Positions 57,263-64,000 of a DNA stretch of 64,000 nucleotides are shown here, piece by piece. This DNA is from Cocos nucifera (taxonomy: Eukaryota > Streptophyta > Magnoliopsida > Arecales > Arecaceae): positions 62,001 to 126,000 of the forward strand of contig QRFJ01003075.1 of NCBI GenBank assembly GCA_006176705.1. Direction: 5' to 3'. The notes below the pieces were generated by a model. That model worked only from the letters and a program-made list of their open reading frames with translations. It had not been told where the DNA came from and did not search any database. The first letter of the stretch is position 1. Every line of letters begins with the position of its first letter. The position numbers and the translations under genes are program-made.

Positions 57263-57891
57263 TGACCCATATTCAAATTCATATAATCCTGGTTGGAGAA
57301 ACCATCCTAATTTCTCTTGGAAACCACAACAAACTCAGGCTCAGACCCAAATCCCACCAGTTCAGAAATTATCAAAATAGGCCCCAATACCAGAACTATG
57401 CCTATAATAAGGGACACATCTAGTCAGTCTTCTCAACCACTACATTATAATCAACCCTCATACCCACCTCCTCAACAGACCAATCTAGCCGAATCAAATT
57501 TCAATCAAACTTCAACAATTAATTCTAAGCCAACAACAACAATCAATCGCCAGACTAGAAGCTCAAATAGGACAAATTAGCTGAGTCTAGCATGAGGAGA
57601 GAACCGGGTCAATTACCAAGCCAACCAATTGCAAATCCTAAAAATAATCCATCCAATGTCTATCAACCACCTGGATTTACTCATCCATCTAACATTCCAC
57701 CTAAGAACCCCCAATTAGAAAATGCCAAAGCAATATCTGAACTTAGAAGTGGTAGGATTCTTAAGGACCCATATCCAAGACCAGGTGATAGAGGGCCAAT
57801 ACTGATGTTAGCCAAGATTTGAAGAAATTTGAAGAAGAGGATAATCATATAGAAGAACTTGAGCTTATGAACTGGTACTGACACTGATAAG
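57263..57891 (+). pseudogene. Athila-type gag C-terminal spacer (frameshifted)
   Basis: Pro-, Gln- and Asn-rich coding pieces in shifting frames (57317-57580, 57592-57822) ending in the conserved AISELRSGRIL block that precedes protease in Athila-type elements. Confidence 0.7.
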
Positions 57892-58520
57892 ATGGATAAA
57901 GAAAAGAAGAGAACAGATGAATTAGCTGAGACATATAAACCCAAAGCCCCGTTCCCTTCGGCCTTAGAAGCAGGCTCTTCTCGCAAAAAGCAAGAAACAC
58001 GCAACAAGGAGCTAATGGAACTATTTAAACAAGTTCATATTAATTTACCCCTCATCGATGCAATTCAGCATGTTCCAGCCTATGCTAAATTTCTTAAAGA
58101 ACTCTGTACCCAAAAGCGTGAGCCACGAACCACCAAAAGAGTTATGCTATCCGAGGATGTAAGTGCGGTCCTGTTAAATCCAATACCTCAAAAGATGAAA
58201 GATCCTGGTGCACCCTTAATTTCATGTGTTATTGGAGGTATAACCTTTGACCGAGCATTACTAGACTTAGGAGCTAGTGTAAACCTCCTTCCAACCTCGG
58301 TTTATGAAAAATTTGGGATTGGAGAATTAAAACCCACACGTCAGTCATTTTGCAATTAGCTGATAGATCTATAAAAACACCGCGTGGTTTAATTGAGGAT
58401 GTTCTAGTTAGAGTAGATAAATGTTATTTTCCTGTAGACTTTCTCTCATACTTGACATGGAACCATCCCAAGAGCTGAACCAAAATCCCATAATTTTAGG
58501 ACGTCCATTCTTAGCAACCG
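57892..58520 (+). pseudogene. Athila-type aspartic protease
   Basis: The frame 57892-58359 contains LIDAIQHVPAYAKFLKELC and the retropepsin active site L-L-D-L-G-A-S at about 58257-58280 (D-L-G form normal for this group). A one-base frame change near 58350 moves the rest into the frame that starts at 58421, where I-L-G-R-P-F-L-A-T closes the domain (about 58495-58521). Confidence 0.9.
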
Positions 58521-59669
58521 CGAATGCCAATATCAACTGTAAAACGGGAGCTATGGATATTTCTTTTGGGAATCAAAAAGTAAGAATTAATGTTTTTAAT
58601 ACCCCAAAGTACACCCAAGAGGAGGAAGACTGCTTTGTAATCAATCAGATAGATGAAATAGTTGAATCTAATTCCTCCTTAGATTTACTACAAGATGATG
58701 AACCCACTGAAGATACTCAAACCCAGGAAGTAAATACCCTGCTTAATTTACCTCAACCATCACATTCATTACCTTGGTCAGTGAAAATTGAGCCCTTACC
58801 TGAGCGAAAAATTGAACCAATACGTCCTTCAATTCAGGCCCCACCACAACTTGAACTAAAACCTTTACCTGAATCACTTAAGTATGTATTTTTAGGATCA
58901 AAGAAAACCCTACCAGTAATAATTGCTTCCAACTTAACTACTGAACAGGAAAACCAATTGGTAAATATTCTAAAAACATATAAAGAGGCCATAGGGTGGA
59001 CCGTTGCCGATTTAAAAGGAATTAGTCCGTCAATATGCATGCACCATATTTATACAGAAGATAATGCCAAACCAACTCGAGAGATGCAAAGAAGGCTTAA
59101 TCCTAACATGCAAGAAGTAGTCAAGAAAGAAGTAATTAAATGGTTAGATGCTGGAATTATTTATCCTATCTCTGACAGCCACTGGGTGAGTCCTACACAA
59201 GTTGTTCCAAAAAAATCTGGACTTACGGTTGTCCGCACTGAACATGGAAACTTAGTACCAACACGACTTTCCACTGGGTGGCGTGTCTGCATAGATTATA
59301 GAAAACTCAATACAACCACCCGAAAAGATCACTTTCCCTTACCCTTTATCGATCAAATCCTAGAAAGACTAGCAGGCCAACAATACTTTTGCTTTTTAGA
59401 TGGATACTCGGGATACAATCAGGTAGCAATCTACCCAGGAGATCAAGAAAAGACCACCTTTACATGTCCTTATGGAACCTTTGCTTTTCCGTAGAATGCC
59501 ATTCGGATTATGTAATGCACCTGCAACTTTTCAACGGTGCATGATGTCAATATTTTCAGACATGATAGGAGATTTCTTAGAAATATTCATGGATGACTTT
59601 TCGGTCTTTGGAGAATCTTTTGAGAGTTGTCCTCAACAATTTGAAGAAAATATTAAAACGATGTATTGA
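58521..59669 (+). pseudogene. Athila-type reverse transcriptase
   Basis: Long frame to 59494 with an acidic linker, then fingers and palm: MQRRLNPNMQEVVKKEV, WRVCIDYRKLN and FCFLDGYSGYNQ. A one-base insertion near 59491, within a T/C run, shifts the frame; the next frame (59472-59669) carries RRMPFGLCNAPATFQRCM and the active-site box F-M-D-D. All catalytic Asp residues are present. Confidence 0.92.
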
Positions 59670-60395
59670 GGCTAATCTAGTGTTAAGCTGGGAAAAGAGC
59701 CACTTCATGGTTCAAAAAGGGATCGTTTTAGGACATATAGTATCCAAGAAAGGGATTGAGGTAGATAAAGCTAAAGTTGAACTAATTTCTAAACTTCCTC
59801 CTCCCACTTCTGTCAAACAAATTCGATCTTTTCTTGGTCATGTAGGATTCTATCGTCGCTTCATCAAAGAGTTCTCTAAAATTTCTCGTCCTTTGTGTAA
59901 TCTCCTTGCTAAGGATGTTTCTTTTAACTTTGATGAAAATTGTCTTAAAGCTTATGAAATTTTAAAAGAAGCTGTGACCAAAGCTCCAATCATACAACCT
60001 CCTAATTGGTCACTACCTTTTGAAATTATGTGCGATGCCTCAGATTTTGCCATAGGAGCTGTCCTAGGCCAAAGGGTAAACAAATGTCCTGTAGTGATCT
60101 ATTATGCTAGTAGAACTCTGAATGAAGCACAAATGAATTATACCACCACTGAAAAAGAGTTGCTAGCCATTGTGTTTGCCCTAGAAAAGTTTAGATCATA
60201 TTTATTAGGATCAAAAATCATAATTTACTCGGATCATTCAGCCTTGAGATACCTGCTCTCAAAGAAAGATGCTAAACCATGATTAATTAGATGGATTTTA
60301 CTGCTTACAAGAATTTGACATTGAAATTCGAGATAAGAAGGGATCTAAAAATGTTGTAGCAGACCATCTGTCTAGGATCCTAGTGAAAGATAATG
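59593..60395 (+). pseudogene. Athila-type RT thumb/connection and RNase H
   Basis: The 229-codon frame 59593-60282 follows a second one-base shift near 59650. It contains GHVGFYRRFIKEFSKISRPL, then RNase H with MCDASDFAIGAVLGQR, YTTTEKELLAIVFALEKFRS and YSDHSALRYL. It ends at a TGA at 60280-60282 that looks like a CGA-to-TGA change. The end of the domain, with the conserved ADHLSR block, is in the next 110 bases. Confidence 0.92.
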
Positions 60396-61370
60396 AACCT
60401 GTATCAATCAGAGAATCTTTTTCCAGATGAACAATTGTTAACAGTTTCACATACAAAGACTCCTTGGTTTGCAAATATTGTCAATTACTTAGTCATAGGA
60501 CAAATTCCTGATGGCTGGTCTAAGAATGAAAAGGATCGATTCTTTGCTCAAATCAAATATTATTTTTGGGAAGATCCTGAGCTTTTTAGAATTTGTGCTG
60601 ATCAAATCATTCGTAGATGTGTTCCTGAATCTGAACAATGGAGTATCTTACAATTTTGTCATACTCTTGCTTGTGGAGGACACTTTTCTGGACGAAAAAC
60701 TGCGGCCAAAGTGTTACAAAGTGGTTTTTATTGGCCAACATTATTTAAGGATGCCCATACTTTTAGTCAGGAGTGTTTTAAGTGTCAAGCCTTAGGGAAT
60801 ATTTCAAAGAAAGACATGATGCCTTTGAACCCCATTTTAGTGGTTGAAATTTTTGATGTATGGGGAATTGATTTTATGGGACCTTTTCCACCTTCCAATG
60901 GATTTGAATACATTTTGGTAGCTGTCGATTATGTTTCTAAATGGATTGAAGCAATAGCAACTCGAACCAATGATCATAAAGTAGTCCTAAAATTTATTCA
61001 GAAGAATATCTTTTCCAGGTTCGGATTTCCACGTGCTATCATTAGTGACGGGGGTACCCATTTTACAAATCATCAATTTAGAACTTTATTACGAAAATAT
61101 GGGGTGACACATAAGATAGCTACACCATACCATCCGCAAACAAGTGGTCAGGTAGAAGTCTCTAATAGGAAATCAAGAATATCTTACAAAAGACTATTAG
61201 GCCTGATCGAAAAGATTGGTCAGATCGATTGGATGATGCATTATGGGCCTATAGGACAGCTTATAAAACCCCCATTGGAATGTCTCCCTATAGATTAATC
61301 TATGGAAAAGCATGTCACCTTCCGGTAGAACTTGAACATAAAGCATATTGGGCAATAAAATAATTAAATT
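60393..61370 (+). pseudogene. Athila-type integrase
   Basis: A 301-codon frame (60393-61298) with a zinc domain (C-H-T-L-A-C-G-G-H-F and CFKCQALG), then the catalytic core: V-W-G-I-D-F-M-G-P-F, I-I-S-D-G-G-T-H-F and S-G-Q-V-E-V-S-N, so D, D and E are present. A one-base change near 61170 shifts the correct frame; the remaining core block with KACHLPVELEH is at 61290-61360 and ends in a TAA at 61361. Confidence 0.92.
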
Positions 61371-61754
61371 TCAATTTAAACAAAGCTGGTTCCAATCGGA
61401 TGTTACAATTAAGTGAATTAGAAGAATTAAGGCAAGAAGCTTATGAAAATTCAAAAATTTATAAGGAAAAAATGAAAGCCTTCCATGATAAACATATTTC
61501 AAGAAAAACCTTTGAGCCAAATCAACAAGTCTGGTTATTTAACTCAAGGCTTCGATTATTTCCTGGAAAAACTAAAATCCAGATGGGATGGACCTTATAT
61601 AGTTAATCATGTATTCCCACATGGTGCAATTAAACTCTATGATCCCAGGACTAAAAATTTTTTTAAGGTAAATGGCCAAAGGCTTAAACCATATATCGAA
61701 GGGATATCATTACATCGAAATATTGATCAAGTGCAATTAATAGAACCACAATGA
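61371..61754 (+). pseudogene. Athila-type integrase C-terminal domain
   Basis: Frames 61400-61606 and 61485-61754 together hold LEELRQEAYENSKIYKEKMK, the small beta-barrel region (KSRWDGPYIVNHVFPHGAI) and KVNGQRLKPY, which is the usual end of pol here. One frame change near 61540 lies between them. Confidence 0.88.
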
Positions 61755-62628
61755 ATTAAACTGCATCTTGTCTGGCTGAAGACAATAAACTTAGCGCTTA
61801 TTGGGAGGCAACCCAATACTTCTTGAATCTAATTTATTTATTTATTTTTTTTAGGCTAAGTTGGAGAACCAAAAAGCGGGAGAAGGATCATAAGCTTCAA
61901 GACCCATGCTAAATAAATAAACATAATTTACACTCTTTTATTGAGGACAATGTCAATTCAGTTGGGGTAAAAAGAAAAAAAAAATAAAAAAAATATAATA
62001 AAATAAAATAAAATAAAATAAAAATAAATAAAAAAAATAAAATATATATTATATAATATAAATCAATAAAAATAAATAATAATAATAATAATAATAAAAT
62101 AAATAAATATTAAATAAATAAAAATAAATAAATAAAATAATATATATAATAATAATAAAACTATTAAAAAAATAATAATAATAAAAATAAAAATTTTGAA
62201 CAAACCATATTTTGGGAAAGAGAATCTTAAGCAAAATAAACTAGGATAAGTAATAAAGTTAGAAAGTATTAACTAATAATGGTAGCGAGTCAAGAAGCAG
62301 ATTATTTGGTCAGACCATTAGCAACCTACTTAGGTCATTTAAAGGCTAACAGCACTTCTACTTGCACATGCACACTAATGAAGCACAGCAGGTGTTTGAT
62401 TATAAGGCTAAATTGAGGATTCAATTATCACTAAAAATTGATGGTTTATATATACTTCAATTAAAGAAACTTGAATTTAAGGAAAGAGCTACCTGCTTCT
62501 CTAAAAAAAAAAAAAAAAAAAAAGTGCAAAAAAATAGAGTATATGTGGATTGCCCTAAACTAGAACTTTGCACCTTAAATGTAGAAGTTCACATCAAATG
62601 GTGAAGGGAAGGCCAGGATGCTCAGCAC

Positions 62629-62663
<35 letters not shown>

Positions 62664-63002
62664 CAGTGTGAAAGCTACCTTAATTCATGCACTTAACTTG
62701 GGAGTATATAAAACTAACCAAAATAGGTGATAAAAAGAAGATTCATTTGCCCTTTGAATCAACACCCAAATGCTAAGTTAGTATTCACGACACAAAGTGC
62801 TGAAAATCTTTAGATGAACTCTAAGAAAGTTTCTAATTAATCTGCTGTGAAATTTACTTCTGAAACTCAATACTTAGTTAGTGATACTGTCTAAACTTTT
62901 GATCTTAAATTCTAGATTTATTTTTGTGAAGGAAGATCTCAACAAAATATGGTAATTGATCTAAACTAAATTCTTTCTTTACTCGAGGACGAGCAAAGCT
63001 TA
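61755..63002 (+). other. 3' untranslated region of plus-strand Athila-type element
   Basis: No env-like frame. Contains TTGGGAGGCAACCCAA at 61801-61816 (a small inverted repeat), an A/T-only stretch at 61975-62200 made of AATAA and AAT repeats, and A runs at 62503 and 62634. The 62280-63000 part aligns with the reverse complement of 10317-11100. Confidence 0.75.
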
Positions 63003-63014
63003 AGTTGGGGGGTG
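63003..63014 (+). promoter_or_regulatory. Polypurine tract of Athila-type element
   Basis: AGTTGGGGGGTG immediately before the 3' LTR start TGATAAGC. Confidence 0.85.
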
Positions 63015-64000
63015 TGATAAGCATCGTAAATTCACCAATAAAAGTATTAATTTATTAATTAATTTATATTAATTTTTAAGAATTATCAATCAATTTATAT
63101 ATAATTTTTGAAAAATTCATATTTTTATTAATTAAAAAATTAATTAAAAAATAATAAAAAATAAATAAAAATTAAAAAATAAAATTTTATTATTAATAGA
63201 AAGAGCTCATTTTTTTGATCACAACGAAATAAATTTCAAGTAAAACGGAGCTAAAATGAAAAAGATATGAATTTTTAAAAATATAAAATAAATAAAAATT
63301 AAATAAAAAAAAAAAAAACGGCTCAACCGGCTCCGCAAGCCGAGCCACCAAGCCAAGCCGAGCCACCAAGCCAGCCATCAAAGCCGACTCAGTCATTGAA
63401 GCCATCAGCCGGTCTACGATCCAGGCGTGGACCGCCAGCTCAGCAAAATCCGGCGAATCAGAGCCTGCCACGTGGTGGACCTAGACCCTTAAAGGGTCTA
63501 CAAAATTTTATCGCGGCTCACAGGGCAATCTGGTCATTTCACTCGGTGACAGAAGCGTTGATTGGTTGCGGTGTGCGGTGCGGCCGGTCTACGCGGTCCA
63601 TGGGAACAGTAATTGCGCGATCGGACGGCTGCGGTTGATTGCGGTTAAGATCGGACGGTCAGCATTTTTTTCGGTTGCCAATTTCACTCGGATCACCATC
63701 AAACGGCAGCGCCTGATTCCAGCTTCGATCCGACGGTCCAGAACGCTCCCGGCGGTGATCAGGACTCCCGAAGCGCGATTTGCGGCCAGATTTCCTCGAT
63801 CAAGCGCGATCGGACGGCCAGTAATTTAATTCGAGCTGATCTGGGCTGATAGGCATCCGATTTTGACGATTTTTGAACCGTTCGATTCCTATCGGATAGC
63901 CTGATTTTACCAGATTTACCAGAGACATAACAGAGTTGTTTTTATTCAAATTTTATTCAAATTTTTACGATTACAAAGGGAATTAGTCCCATATTGCTTT
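63015..64000 (+). repeat. 3' LTR of plus-strand Athila-type element (partial)
   Basis: 986 bases matching 53489 onwards with about ten differences (for example near 63352-63377, 63754, 63822, 63934). Continues past the window. Confidence 0.92.

Larger units (their letters stand above)
53489..64000 (+). mobile_element. Athila-type Ty3/gypsy element, plus strand (3' LTR cut by window end)
   Basis: 5' LTR, Asp-type primer-binding site, gag, protease, reverse transcriptase, RNase H, integrase, a 1.25-kb non-coding 3' region, polypurine tract and the first 986 bases of the 3' LTR. The 5' and 3' LTRs differ at only about ten places by eye over the shared part, so the insertion is recent. Yet the coding region has at least four frame changes and one in-frame stop. 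No env-like reading frame is present. Full length should be about 11.1 kb. Confidence 0.93.

Noticed and set aside
61801..61816. Small inverted repeat TTGGGAGGCAACCCAA considered as a terminator or regulatory hairpin
   Set aside because: Lies in the element's 3' untranslated region; a transcription terminator of bacterial type has no meaning in plant nuclear DNA.
1..64000. Endogenous pararetrovirus (caulimovirus-like) as the source of the reverse transcriptases
   Set aside because: Each reverse transcriptase lies in an LTR element with integrase, and no movement-protein or transactivator-like sequence is present.

Overview
This is nuclear DNA of a flowering plant, almost entirely made of LTR retrotransposons and their wreckage. 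The evidence is long AT-rich LTRs, Ty1/copia and Ty3/gypsy gag-pol remains, plant-type primer-binding sites (initiator-Met and Asp tRNA types), MITEs, and one short piece of a spliced plant gene. A 25-base run of N shows it comes from a draft assembly. I cannot name the species; a monocot with a mid-sized TE-rich genome (a palm, for example) would fit, at low confidence. I see no prokaryotic genes, CRISPR, rRNA or tRNA genes.

Layout. 1-4551: minus-strand Copia element (family A) with a truncated 5' LTR. 4552-19329: family B Copia material, comprising a minus-oriented LTR fragment, then a plus-oriented LTR end with leader, gag and pol, then the N gap, then another minus-oriented LTR. An Athila-type gypsy element (8505-15713, minus strand, perfect 5-bp target-site duplication) sits inside the family B gag. 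19330-20142: unassigned. 20143-26351: two LTRs of a third Copia-like family (C) facing each other around a non-coding interior. 26352-27063: possible short LTR. 27223-27882: hAT-type MITE. About 27891-30380: decayed minus-strand gypsy gag-pol. 30381-37041: the least repetitive stretch, holding the last two exons of a ClpT-like chloroplast protein gene on the minus strand.

37042-52242 is a nested stack. A minus-strand chromovirus (gypsy with chromodomain) is interrupted by a non-autonomous hAT element (37979-38808, 8-bp duplication) and by a complete plus-strand family A Copia element (39344-49688), which itself carries a Harbinger/Tourist-type MITE (45054-45735, TTA duplication). 52243-53488 is short low-copy-looking sequence. 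53489-64000 is a young plus-strand Athila-type element, cut by the window end within its 3' LTR.

No element looks able to move on its own: every gag-pol set carries stops, frameshifts or deletions. I found no undescribed functional system. The points of interest are the insertion history, the inverted LTR arrangements, a conserved non-coding 3' region shared by two Athila-type elements, signs of sequence error, and a host gene that may have a very large TE-filled intron.
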